A stretch of 64,000 bases of DNA from Ichthyophonus hoferi. Taxonomy: Eukaryota > Opisthokonta > Ichthyosporea > Ichthyophonida > Ichthyophonidae. How positions within the stretch are numbered: position 1 is the stretch's first letter; each line of letters opens with the position of its first letter. This document shows positions 1 through 11,997 of the stretch, one piece after another. The stretch is from NCBI GenBank assembly GCA_002751075.1, contig NAOQ01000147.1, forward strand, positions 38,259 through 102,258, read 5' to 3'. The notes beneath the pieces are model-generated. The model searched no databases. It saw only the letters and a program-made list of their open reading frames with translations, and was not told the DNA's origin. The position numbers and the translations under genes were made by a program.

Positions 1-79
<79 letters not shown>
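1..79. repeat. (TAA)n microsatellite
   Basis: An uninterrupted TAA trinucleotide run opens the window. It lies beyond the last PIF1 exon that I can see, so it is probably intronic to that gene if the gene continues leftward. Seen directly. Confidence 0.95.
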
Positions 80-81
<2 letters not shown>

Positions 82-455
82 CAATAATACAATTATGTAG
101 TCAAATAAACGCGGTTAAAGAAAGAAAGAAATGCTTAGCAAACACACATGCGTACATATACATATATTTAATATTTGAAGTGAAAAATAAAAAATAAAAT
201 AAAAATAACCACAATCGTTAAAAATAAATATGTATGTAAACAGTAAATAAACAGTGGTATATTATTATCTGGGAATGTTTGGATGGAGAAAAATCAACAC
301 GTGTTAGTGCATACATATGTAGAGTAGTTTTATAGTCTGATAGTATAGTATATCTATATATAGTACCAATCAATTTTATTTAGTTTATTTAATTGGGTTA
401 TTTTACACATACATATATGTATATCTATATTAACATATCCAATGAAAAAAATTAC

Positions 456-3400
456 CATTCCAGCACAATACGTGATAGTGCTATTCCATTGGTTACGGGT
501 CATCCTAGTTGGGCTACCAACTAAAGCTACTACATGTCCCTTTAGGCACCCTGCTTTCAGTTGATGCAGTGGAATGCCAGATGTGTCTTCAAGGTCTGTA
601 TAGAGATAGGTAGATAAGTAGGTAGGTAGGTAACTAGGTAGGTAGATAGGCAGGTAGATAGGTAGGTAGGTAGATAGGTAGGTAGATAGGTATGTAGGTA
701 GGTAGGTAGATAGGTAGGTAGGTAGGTAAGTAGATGGGTAAATAAGGATATAAAGTTATAGATCTACAGTATATAGATATATGTGTAGATGTATGTGAGA
801 TAGTGTGATTACGTAATAGTTCAATAACGTATAGTATAACCGTATAATAGTATAATAGTATAATAGTATATATATTCATATAATCTTATGTACATCCTCA
901 ATGTTTTAAACCTATAAAGAAATAATCAAGAAATTAAATATTATTCAATGAAAAAATCAAGATAATGTTTATGTTAGCCTACCAATTTGTTATCAGCAAT
1001 TTCAACCTCATTTAACTAATTAATTTTCGTTATTTGATTGGGTGACATTTATAAGTACATTAATATTATAAGGATATTTAATCTTATATTCATGTAAAAG
1101 TTACACTTCAACACCAAAAAATAATATTATCGGTTGCATGATGAGAGGCAAATAAGAATATACCAATAAGAATGCTTCCTTGCATATGTGAGAGACCAAT
1201 AAGAATAAACTTGATAAATATTTTCATGTATTTTAAAATTTGAAAAACCAAGTTTAAAGTGATTGGCTATTAATATACACAGTCAATCAACATAATATTT
1301 TACAATAAGATGTAGTAGTAGGAAGTAATACACTTGGAGCGACTAAGATAAACTAACCAATATGCCTGGTTATCACTGGCGGCATATCACTCCAGCACCC
1401 TAGAGATTTATGAAATCTCCTCCAGTACTGAGCATTGGTCTCTCCAGATAGATCCCGGAAACTAATAAACTCATTTCTGTATTTTATCAAATCATAAAAT
1501 TGTCCTATTATTGGGTCTGTCTGTAAAAGCAATTGATTATTGGGTGAGTTCATGCCCTTAAGCGTAATTTCATGGGAATATATGCATATGATTGGAATAA
1601 TTTAATATATATATATATATATATATTATTTCATAATTAGTAACATTGTGCTGCATATTGTGAAAGATACCTTAATAAACTTATACTATATATGATACCT
1701 TTTAATAGCATTATAAGCCTAGAGCCGGAGCCAATAGCATTCGTGGTTTATTTTTAACTAAGAATTTAATGCTAATTCATTCCAGTTAAATAGCGTCGAT
1801 AAATTATATGTATATTATTTAAGTTAAAGGGTTACTAAATAATAAAAAATGATAAAAAAATGAAAATCTAGTGATCATTCTAATCAGTTTAGTTTATTAT
1901 TACATGTACTAGAACTGCAATGCACTGAAAATCTGTAATTCATCTTTCATTGTTTTTCACATTATAAAACTATACTATTATAGGCTATAAAATACTAAAT
2001 TGTGCTTAATTGCGTAATTAATTGCAAGAGGTCTTATCCAGTCAAACTGACAAGCCAATCATCAGTCAGTATGGTACATCACATACCATAATATGATTGG
2101 GCCTGATTGGTTCGGCTAGCTCCATGCCCTCCAATGAACTGACTCGACTAAGAGCTACATAGACCTATAAATAGATTAGAAAGGAAATTGATACAATTGA
2201 ATGATAATATATTATACAGTAATATTTTCTTATAATAATAAAATACCAGTACATTAATTAGCATAGCAGTATGATATGATGCACACCAATACAATATTAT
2301 TAGAGAATAATACAAACCCATATACAGCAGGAGGATAATAAACATGGCCAACAAACACATAGTGACCTAACACCAATAGAGACATGTTTAATTTCAGTTT
2401 CAGTTATTAGCGTATAGCATTTCCATTTTAAAATGAAAGCTAGTTAAAACTATTTTTAAATATGAATATAAAAGAAACTAAAAACTAAAAAATAATCACA
2501 ATTTTGCCACTAAACGTAATGCTTCAATCAAGATGCAATTATAGGAGTTGCAAACCTATGTTAGGATATAATTTAAACCTATATTAGGATATAATGTAAC
2601 TATAGTAACCGTCCTTATATTTATGATAGATGGTTGGATGAGTCTATAAATAGAATATATTATTAATAAAAGGAGAATAGGGATTGGCTGTACGCGTAGT
2701 GGAGAGTATGAGAGAAGAAAAAAAGAAAAAGAAAAAAAGGGAGAAAAAAGTAAACCAAAACCCCCTAAAAATACCCGTATATAGATTAGTATTAACCTAC
2801 TTGCCCGTGGTTAAAGCATCCCTCCGTATTAATACGTACATTCTGTAGCGTCATACCCTACACCAGTATGTGATTGGGTTGAATAAAGGTTAGGTATGTA
2901 CATAGAGATGATTAAAAGGTTTATTTTTATATTATTATTACTATTATTGTTATAATAATAATAATAATACTATAATAATACTATTATATTCATAAAAACT
3001 TAAACTTTATTTGTAGTCTGTTCTTGGAAGATAATGATTACATAAAATATTTATCTCTGTCTCATTAGTATTTTGTAGTTAAATCTATTAATACTAGTCC
3101 ATAAGAAAACAAGAAAAAACATGGCTATACATGGATATATGGAAATACTTAAAGAAAATACTAATAATATAATTGGTTATATATGTACTGATCAATATGC
3201 ATAATTGAGTATATTAAATAATAAGGGGGAAGGATGATTGGAAAAATAAAAAAAATAAGAGAAATGTGGTAGCATATATATATAATTATATATAGACATA
3301 TTACCAAACAAGGTAACATTATAATTTCACGTTCTCTTTCTCGCACCTCTCCCTCTCCTACCTGAGACTTATGTATGGATATGGCCCAAGCCAATCGTAA

Positions 3401-6400
3401 AGGGATCTGAATGCGATAGCAAGTACCAATGCCCGCTATCTCGGAGATAAACACGTGCGGACGGATGATTTCTTCCCGACCATTCTCAAATAGAACCTAA
3501 GAGTTAAATTTAACGCCTCAATCTTAGTGACTGAGCCAGAATATATATATAAGCACATACATATATACATACAATATTTGATCAATAAAATCCAATGCGA
3601 TACACTTATACACATTAAAGCTTTTATCTAACCAGTTACAGAAAGCCATTAAAATAGTCAAAAACATAAAACCATACACCCATATCATATCAACCAATCA
3701 GTGCCCACCTTAGGCATGGGTTGCGACCACGCTTTAACAGCATTATTCTTTAGATAATCATAATCTATCGATAATGACACGTTGTCGTTGTATCTAATAA
3801 AGTCCAGCATATTATGAATGATCTCGACCGAATCACAATTAGATGCTAGTAAATCAGATCTGAACTGCTCCACTGAGAATACAGAAAAGTTATAGTTATG
3901 ATTGAGATTATAATTGGTAGAAAAAACGACATGTGTGTATCAGTAGGATAGTATGTACGTAAGTATGTATGCATAAGAGTATAATATATCTAATATCTAT
4001 ATAATAAAAAATAACAACAGCAATAATCGTGTTAGTAATAAGCTTAATAATAACCGTAATAAGCATAATGACAATCAATAAAACAGCACAATACTAACAT
4101 TCCTCTTTAGTAGCCCAACCAATCACCTTTCCCTTAGACCCATTTACAAGCATTTGATCAGGCGGTTGAGCGTCTAAGCACAGATTAGATAACAACAACA
4201 CCTGAATATGTGTGCAAATAGGTTAGTGCCATCATTTAAATTTATATTTTCACCCTCTTTTATAAACACATACAATCCTGTGTCTATATATATATATTAG
4301 CGTCATGGTTCATTTTGGTAATACGGGTCGGGCTGGATCGGGTCGGGTTGCGTTTTAGTACTCACTGATAATGTAAATATAAATAATTTAGTCTTGTTGA
4401 ATTATTATTCTATGTATATATATCTCTATATTTATTTTTTATTATATTGGTTCATTATCTATATATAGGTTAGTAAAAGATATTTATCATAAAACTACCT
4501 CAGTTTCGGTTTTAATTCGGTAATTATCATGTAATTCATTGCACAGTAACTATCATTGCCACTAGAATACTAGAATAAAATATTTAATATTAACAAGTCA
4601 ATATAAGAGGTCTAGAAATTTAGTTTCGGAGTTTGTAGTTAACAATTTTAAAAAACAATGCCAAATGGTAAAAAGGATATACAATAAAAAAACAATAGAA
4701 TATAGAAGAAATGCATCCTAAATAGAATATGTTATCTGAAAAAATGTAAAGGATATATTATAATGTATTATATTATATTATATTATATATTATACTTTAT
4801 TATATTATATTGCCATATATTATAATATAATATGCTATTGTTATATTGTATTATATTGTATTGTGTTATATTATATTGCATTATATTATATTGCAGCATA
4901 TTATATTGCAATAGACTACCCTACTCTACCCTACTCTACCCTACCTACCTGTGCACCAATAGCTAACTGCAGTTCCTCTGCAGCCAAGCAGTCGTCCCAA
5001 AAGGAACCTTTCCCTCTTCTATTCAACACCTTTTCTTTAGCCATCAATTTAGTATCATCTTCATCTGTATTGTACTTATCATGTACTTCCACCCACTCAA
5101 GTGCTGAAAATTGAGTGGGGGGGTCTGGAAGGAGGTCCAACATACGTGTGTTAATTGCATCGACTGTTTTGTTTAGAGGATCGAGACGAAGAAGATCATT
5201 TAGGGGATCTAGGAGGGTATATCGTTTAACTTTCTGGATAAGATAGTAAGAGAGGTGACGGAGAGAGAGGGAGAGGGAGAGGGAGAGGGACAGATGAATA
5301 GAGTTGTTAGCTATAGGTATATGTATATGTATATATGTATGCACGTGTATGGAATGGTATTGGTGGATGGGGTGTGCATAAAATTGCGATACATTTCTAA
5401 TTGGTACACAGGATTACAAAGATGCAACTACACAGCAACGGGAAAAACTAATATACTCAACGACATATATTGTATAATAATCTATTAATACCAACCAATA
5501 GATGATGATCTTAGTGATTATTGACCAATTATATTTAACTGTAACCATTTCAACTAAATTTAGAGCTAGAAGGTTATTATTATAATGAAATTTACATTGA
5601 ATGTTAACTACTACTGTATTTGGTAATTTATGATTTCTTTAAAAACCTCAAAGTAGATTAGCTCACATAGATTAATTTATCGCTGGATTATGATTGGTCT
5701 GGCGTCTGTCCTATAAAGATGAAGATCTCTTATTACAAGCTAAAATAGTGAAAATTTATTTTTAAGAAAATACTATGACATACTCGCGCTAGGAAAACAT
5801 ATAGTACATGTATGCATACGTATATAGGATTATATATATATGTATATTAATTAAAATTTAAAATTTAAAATTAGCGCTCAATTATTAATTTTACCTGATT
5901 AAATAGATTTAAATCATCCATTCTTATGATTCCTACGCGCACGCGGTTGAGAGCGTCAATAAATTGATCGTCAGTTTGACGATAAACCTACAATATTATA
6001 ATAGTATAATGTATATGTTAGTATAGCAGTATACAAAACGTGCATTTGTGTCGTTTATATTTTATCTCTCTCGCTCACTCCCTCTTTTTTTTTTAAGTTT
6101 ATAATTACTTTTGACACGTCCTTTTGATTTAATCATTTAAATTATATAAAAATGTTATTGCTCTGCTTATCCTTTCCTTCCATCTCTCTCCCCTTTAAAA
6201 TTAATATCACCATTTGATTGAGTTACATATGAATCATAAGCGGCAGAGGAAAAATGTATGTGATTGCAACCACTCACTATATAGCTTTATGTCTCTATTT
6301 AGCTATAATTAACAATGACCAACCAACAACACACATGTATATTCCAAGGTGTTTATGCAAGCATTGGCATTAGCCTATATATAATTATATATCTAAATAT

Positions 6401-9400
6401 GGTTATAAATAACATCTAACTTAACATGGGAAGATATGTTTTATTTACACTCATTTTATACCTAAAACACGATTGGATGTGTAAAAACCGATTAAAAATT
6501 TATTTTTAACTTCTTTTAACATATCATTTTTATTGGATCATTTTAAAATTCACAACTATCCTATTATATTATCTTGTTAGTATATATTAGCATATCTACT
6601 TCTTCTATCTTTTCCTTCTTGTTCCTCCGTTATTGTTTATTTTTATTTTTTATTTTTATTTTAACGCTTCCATTTGATTTTAGGAATGAAAACAAATTAA
6701 AACAAGAATTTATGCTATTTCATCATATAAAACGTAATGATTATGGTAAAACTTACCCGATTTCACAAGTTACTTGATATTTTACAATACTTTTACAATA
6801 GATACTCAAACATTCTCATTTTAATTTTTCTAAATCTAAACAAAATTCAAAATTTCAAATTACATCTCTTAGACCCCCCGAGACGTTGGGTTTTATTCAC
6901 ATGGTTAAAAGTGGCAGATCCAATCAGTAAAGTAAAAATATAAATATCATCCAATTAGTTAATAGATGTATATTATAGTATATTATATTGTATTGCATTA
7001 TATTATTTATATTAAGTTATATTATACTATTATGCTATGCTATATTATATTATATTATATTATATTACATTATACTATATTATATTTTACAATGAGGATT
7101 GAAAAGACCCACTTAAAATAGAGTATAATATAGAATAATCACATAATATGAATGTACTCTATTCTACTATATAAACATATTCATGTAAAACAATCTTCAA
7201 TTAAAAATATGAAAAAATAATACTGTATAAATATAAATAAATATAACTATATTTATTTCAAGGCACATACATACCCTATCTAGTACCACACAATCAAACT
7301 GAGCATCTCGCCATGTTTTAGATTGGAATGCATATCCACGAGATAAAATTAGTTCCTTCTTAGCTCCACATCTATATATGGTTATGGTATTCGTGTAAAA
7401 ATGTAGGTATGTAGGTAGCAACAGAAACGACTGGGTGTTAGGCATTATAATGTGCATAAGTAAACATTATAACTGGTTAATATAATATAGTATAATGCAA
7501 TAAAATATAATAGAGTAAGGGTATAGTCCTATATAATATATAATCCAGTATAATACAGTACCAATCTACTAATACGTATTTACATATACAGACAAAACCC
7601 TCCATCATGCTCCCTAATAAACCATATCAATTCCAAAGTAAAACCATAACTTAAAATACAATATATGCATAACAAATAAAATATTTACACAACAAATACA
7701 ATATATATACCTAGGTACATATACTATATACATAGTACTAAAGTAAACTATATGTATACATAACTAATTTCCAAATCTCCACACACCTTCCAAATGTTAC
7801 AGCTCGGTTCTTTTTAAGCAATTCCTTATCCAATGAATCAAAGGTAGAAGGATGGATAGTATCCAGGATTGGTGGAAGTTGGTAGAAATCTCCGCAAACA
7901 ACCAATTGAATGCCGGCAAATACCTGACTGCGACGGACAGATTCGTCTCCAAACTACAGGAATGCACGTTTAAATTTTAAATCTTATTTCTTATTAAATT
8001 GCATTGGTTAGATCTATACTTTTATACATCTATATATAGATATAGATACTCGAATACTATAGGGCATACATCATTTTTACACTCCTATATAAGATATGGA
8101 CACCTGTATGCTATAGGGTATATATCATAAGTCATAGATCATCTTTGACATCACCCAATCATGCCAATATATATTCTAAATTACATAAAGTTGATTGAGT
8201 AGTCTAATTATTGAGAATGAGAAAAGAATGTAAAAGAAATCAAGAAAACGTTATGATAGTAGGTTACAAACAAGGAAATATATATATTATTACCTTAACT
8301 TATTTTATTATAGTAATATATAACATAACAATATAAAAAATAAATAAAATATAAAATATATAAAACGATTAAAAGATATTAAAATATAAATTTTTAAAAG
8401 TTAAAAAATACATATGTGGCCAGGCTCCTCAACTGAGTATCCAATCGATCTAAGAGTTCACCAGATACCATCGAGATCTCATCTATTAATAGAACCTTGA
8501 TTTCCATTAATCTTTTCTTATTGGTTTCCTGAGGGGATAGGGGTGCAGAAGGGTCAATCAAGTGTCTTCATTAATTTTTAATTATTTTGAATCATTGGAA
8601 ATAGGGAAAGTTTATAATTCTGTTTAAAAAGTACACTAAACACACATCTACCAATCATTTTAAATAAATTTTAACCCAATGAATATTTCTATTGAACCCT
8701 GTATCCCTTTTTAAAGCACGATCTCAGGATATTAGTCTACTGTTAACACATATACATACAGACATAAATACATACATACCTTAAACATACGATTAAAATC
8801 ATAAACGATTTTTGGTAAACCTATGCCCATTGCTGTGTGTAGAGTAGTTCCACCAATGTGTGAGGCTGCAATCCCAGTGGATGCCGTGACAGCCACAGAT
8901 GTCAAATAACTATCTTTGTATTTGTGACGTAAAGCCTTAATGATACACTTGGTCGTATGACTCTTACCTTTTATGGTGGAGAGGGGTAATCAAGGAGTTA
9001 AGAGGTGATTGGATAAGAATAAATAACCTAATACAGAATGTATAGCCATACATAGATATATATATGAAGTATTCATGGTATCCAATCATACATTCACACT
9101 GGAACTAACTCTTTCATTATTTCTTCCTATTTACTTACTTATAATAAACCTACAAGCAGACAGACATGTGAGTCAATGTTATTTTAAAAAATAAAAATTA
9201 AGATTGAAATTGATTGGAATACCCAAAAAGGATGAAAATGGTACAATAGGACTGAAAATAAAAGTTACTACTTTGGGCCAATTATAGGACAAATAGCAGT
9301 TGTAAAGATCTGTTATATTGGTTGACAGAAATGATACAAGCTAAAAAAAATTTAAAAAAAGCAATCAAAATTAAAAATGTACTAAAATCCTGAACTCTTA

Positions 9401-10955
9401 AAATGCAATTGTGAATAGATCAGCTATGATAATTGGTCAAATAGACAACAAAAATTAAAATGTATTTAAAATTTAAATTCTTAAAATGCACTCGTGAATG
9501 GATCAACCATGATAGTTAGTCAATTAAAGAATATATAAAAATATTAGCAGTATATATATTTCCATAAAGTGTACAGTAGGTAAATTAATTTTATTATCAT
9601 TGGTCCACCAAGAAATAGGTCTCACTGATTGGTACTTCAGATTAGATTAAATTTCTAAATTTAAAATTAATTATACTGATCTCTCAGTCCATCCACCACA
9701 GATTATTAGTTTCAGATCATAATTAATCCTATCAATCTATTAATCTATTAATATACTTTATTAACACTAGATAAGCATTATAATTAACCACTTACCAGTA
9801 CCAGCACTGCCTGTATAAAATACATTGGATCCTCCCATAACAAGATCCACTACTCTCTTTTGTGATTGGTTGAGTCTGGCATATTCATTTTCATAATCTT
9901 TTCGTGTGATTGTGGCATCAGAGGTATTTTGGTCTATTTTAATCGGTATGGGCTAGTATGTAATAGACCAATCAGAAGAGGGCTAGTTGTAGATCAGGAC
10001 TGATACATTACAGGTATGCGGATATAAAAGGTAGATATATATACATGTATGTATGTTTATAATAATATCTAGGTCTATACATATTAAATATTCGATGGTC
10101 TGCACCTATAATCCATTCTATTGGGTAAACTATCAATCAATAATAACCTGTAACCATATCTGTACAATCATCAACTCCAATGAAGATCCCTTATTAAAAA
10201 CTACATTAAAATAATTAAAATACCTCATGACTACAGGGCAAACCCACCTGTGTAGCAGGAATATCATCATCTCCATTCATTATTTGGGTAGCCAATTGAT
10301 CAGAATGCTGAACATTTAACCCATTCATCAACTGGGTATTAGAATTTAAATCACCTATACACATCACTTGAGTAGCAGAGTTAAAATTTTCTTGCCCCAT
10401 TAATTGGGTAAGAAGGGACTCTGTCTCTCTTTCTCTATCTTCATTCTCCTCTCCCCATATTATATCCTCCCCTTCCCCTTCCCCTTCCCTCTCCCTCTCC
10501 CTCTCCCTCTCCTCCTCTTTATGCTGAACATTTAACCCGTTCATCAATTGGGTATTAGGATGTAAATCACCTATACCCATCACTTGAGTAGCAGAGTTAA
10601 GATTTTCTTGCCCCATTAATTGGGTAAGAAGGGATTTTGTCTCTCTTTCCATTTCTTCATTCTCCTCTCCCCATATTATATCCTCTCCTTCCCCTTCCTT
10701 CTCCCTCTCCCTATCCTCCTCTCTATCATCTCCTACTTCTTCCTCTCTTCCATTTATCATGCGACTCCTCTTAACCTTCCCCCTCTCTCCTTCTCCTTCC
10801 TCCCTCTCCTCCTCCTCCTTTAATAGACTTTGTTCTGAGATGTTTATAAATGACATCACTTCCTCACTATTCATATTCCACCATCCTTCCTCCTCTACAG
10901 CTTCCATCATCTCGCTAATTTCCTCATCGCTACTTGTTTGGCCCAGACTAGTCAT
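456..10955 (-). CDS. PIF1: PIF1-family 5'-3' DNA helicase, 15 exons, 3' end outside window
   Basis: Superfamily 1B helicase that unwinds DNA, G-quadruplexes and R-loops in genome and telomere maintenance. In transcript order the exons are 10955-10248, 9952-9796, 8967-8780, 8528-8412, 7953-7787, 7371-7275, 5987-5895, 5233-4949, 4201-4099, 3872-3709, 3496-3362, 2857-2801, 2164-2087, 1520-1358 and 595-456. All junctions are GT-AG and in phase, giving 884 codons without a stop. Motifs: Walker A GSAGTGKS (about 284-291), motif Ia TASTGIAASHIGG, Walker B LLIDEIS (364-370), GDFYQLPP (411-418), VYRQTDDQF (479-487), LVNGSKGKVIGW, LAWAISIHKSQ (728-738) then GMTL, and YVALSRVSSLEG (759-770). All catalytic motifs are present, so the enzyme looks functional. 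Exon 1 is acidic and low-complexity with repeated TQ motifs. After the helicase core a C-terminal extension runs to the edge and ends in a BRCT-like segment. The ATG at 10955 opens exon 1 with no competing upstream start. No stop codon or 3' end is in the window. The helicase identity is secure; single exon borders, especially the last two, are inferred. Confidence 0.93.
609..739. repeat. TAGG/TAGA tetranucleotide tract in PIF1 intron 14
   Basis: A run of TAGG, TAGA and TAGC units on the plus strand lies just before the acceptor of exon 595-456. On the gene's strand it reads CCTA/TCTA and so supplies a pyrimidine-rich tract a few bases before the AG. Seen directly; a splicing role is inference. 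Confidence 0.85.
4745..4950. repeat. TATAT-rich and TAGGG-like tracts next to the PIF1 exon 8 donor
   Basis: Irregular TATTA/TATAT repeats at 4745-4910 lead into plus-strand CTACC/CTACT repeats at 4916-4950. On the gene's strand the donor of exon 5233-4949 is CAG then GTAGGTAGGG, so the repeat begins at the splice site itself. There is no other gene here. Confidence 0.8.
5988..7274. other. Long PIF1 intron 6 with no further gene
   Basis: About 1.3 kb between the exons encoding VVLDR and VYRQTDD. Joining these exons directly gives the expected PIF1 wording, so no exon is missing. It contains TATTA-type simple repeats at about 6960-7090 and several CCAAT/ATTGG pentamers. I see no RNA gene or second reading frame with support. 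Confidence 0.7.
10305..10700 (-). repeat. Duplicated ~60-residue TQ-rich unit in PIF1 exon 1
   Basis: Residues about 86-145 and 157-217 are two copies of one unit (DNA 10521-10700 and 10305-10487). Each has an acidic GEGEDIIWGEE part followed by TQLM, TQVM and TQLM. TQ pairs fall at residues 111, 123, 135, 183, 195, 207, 223 and 235, so the spacing inside each group is 12. The copies differ at few residues, which suggests a recent in-frame duplication. The TQ clustering matches the loose definition of an SQ/TQ cluster domain, a common ATM/ATR target region; that role is inference. Confidence 0.85.
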
Positions 10956-10983
10956 ATTTTATTGTATAGGCTTAAGGTATAGA

Positions 10984-11062
10984 TAGGGTTTAGGGTTTAG
11001 GGTTAAGGTAGGTTTAGGGTTTAGGGTTTGGGGTATAGGGTTTAGGGTATATAGTATAGGGT
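10984..11062. repeat. Interstitial TTTAGGG-type repeat
   Basis: The stretch is built from GGTTTAGGGTTTAGGG-like units with slips (TTAAGG, TTTGGGG, TATAGGG). It sits about 30 bp upstream of the PIF1 ATG. TTTAGGG is the telomere repeat of plants, many algae and several protist groups. Here it is internal and flanked by genes, so it is either an interstitial telomeric sequence or a telo-box-like promoter element. Confidence 0.8.
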
Positions 11063-11203
11063 AAATACAACACAACACAATATCACACAATATAAAATGC
11101 AATATAATATAATATAAAAAACACTACACTATACAAGAAATACCATATAAAAGATAATATAATATAATTAAAAAAAATAAACAGTACAATACAATAAAAT
11201 ATT

Positions 11204-11840
11204 ATCAAAAATATAGTTTAATGTTAGATCATACAGATAACATACACGTATTATTGAATAATATTTCGATTGCATTTTAATATTTCGATCGCATTTTGAT
11301 TTACCGATCAGGAATTTAATTTCGTGTATCGTGTATATAATATAATTGTACAATACAATACAATATAATATAATATAATAGTATATAATAATATAATAAT
11401 ATATACTATTATAATCAAAAATACAGTTTAATGTTAGATCATATATGTGACATACTCATGTCTTATTGCATAATATTTCGATTGCATTTTAATTTACCGA
11501 TCAGGAATTTAATCTCTCGTGTATGTGTAATATAATATAATTTTACAATACAATATAATATTATAAATAACAATATATATATATATAATATTATATTATA
11601 CATTTAAAATAAAATAAACAATACAATAAAATAAAATATAATCAAAAAATACAGTTTAATGTTAGATCATATATGTAACATACTCATGTCTTATTGCATA
11701 ATATTTCGATCCCATTTTTAATTGACCGATCAGGAATTTAATTTCGTGTATCGTGTATAATATAACCATAATATAATATAATATAATATAATATAATAGT
11801 ATATAATAATATAATAATATATACTATTATATTATACATT
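11204..11840. repeat. Three tandem ~210-227 bp units upstream of NAA30
   Basis: Units begin at 11204, 11414 and 11641. Each opens with ATCAAAAATACAGTTTAATG-like sequence, followed by TTAGATCATA, a TATTTCGAT block, CGATCAGGAATTTAAT and CGTGTATCGTGTAT, then an AT-rich TAATA spacer. The cores are strongly conserved while the spacers vary, so the core may be under constraint. The units lie wholly between two divergent genes. Confidence 0.85.
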
Positions 11841-11997
11841 TATATATTTTTATTATATATTTTAAATGTATAAATCTCTTTCTATTTCTAGTGTTCTTCT
11901 TTCTAATGCTAGGTTACTAATCTCCACATCATTAAAACAAAAACTCTCTCTCTTTCGCTTTGTTCTTAGAGAATTACCACCCTTACCAAATATTACC

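Larger units (their letters stand above)
10956..11997. promoter_or_regulatory. Shared divergent promoter region of PIF1 and NAA30
   Basis: The start codons of PIF1 (10955, minus) and NAA30 (11998, plus) face away from each other across about 1.0 kb with no other gene. The spacer holds a degenerate TTTAGGG tract beside PIF1 and three diverged tandem units beside NAA30. No classical CCAAT/TATA pair is clear. That the two genes share control is inference from the geometry. Confidence 0.55.

Noticed and set aside
634-879. Frame of repeated YLPIYLPTYLP
   Set aside because: It is only a translation of the TAGG/TAGA microsatellite within a PIF1 intron.
10620-10986. Plus-strand frames rich in Leu/Ser/Pro opposite PIF1 exon 1
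   Set aside because: Shadow of the acidic, repeat-containing coding strand of PIF1.
10984-11062. TTTAGGG tract as a chromosome end
   Set aside because: It is short, degenerate and internal, with genes on both sides.
11866-11997. Upstream in-frame ATG of NAA30
   Set aside because: It would add 44 residues of pyrimidine-rich, poorly protein-like sequence; the ATG at 11998 has a better context. Kept only as an alternative.
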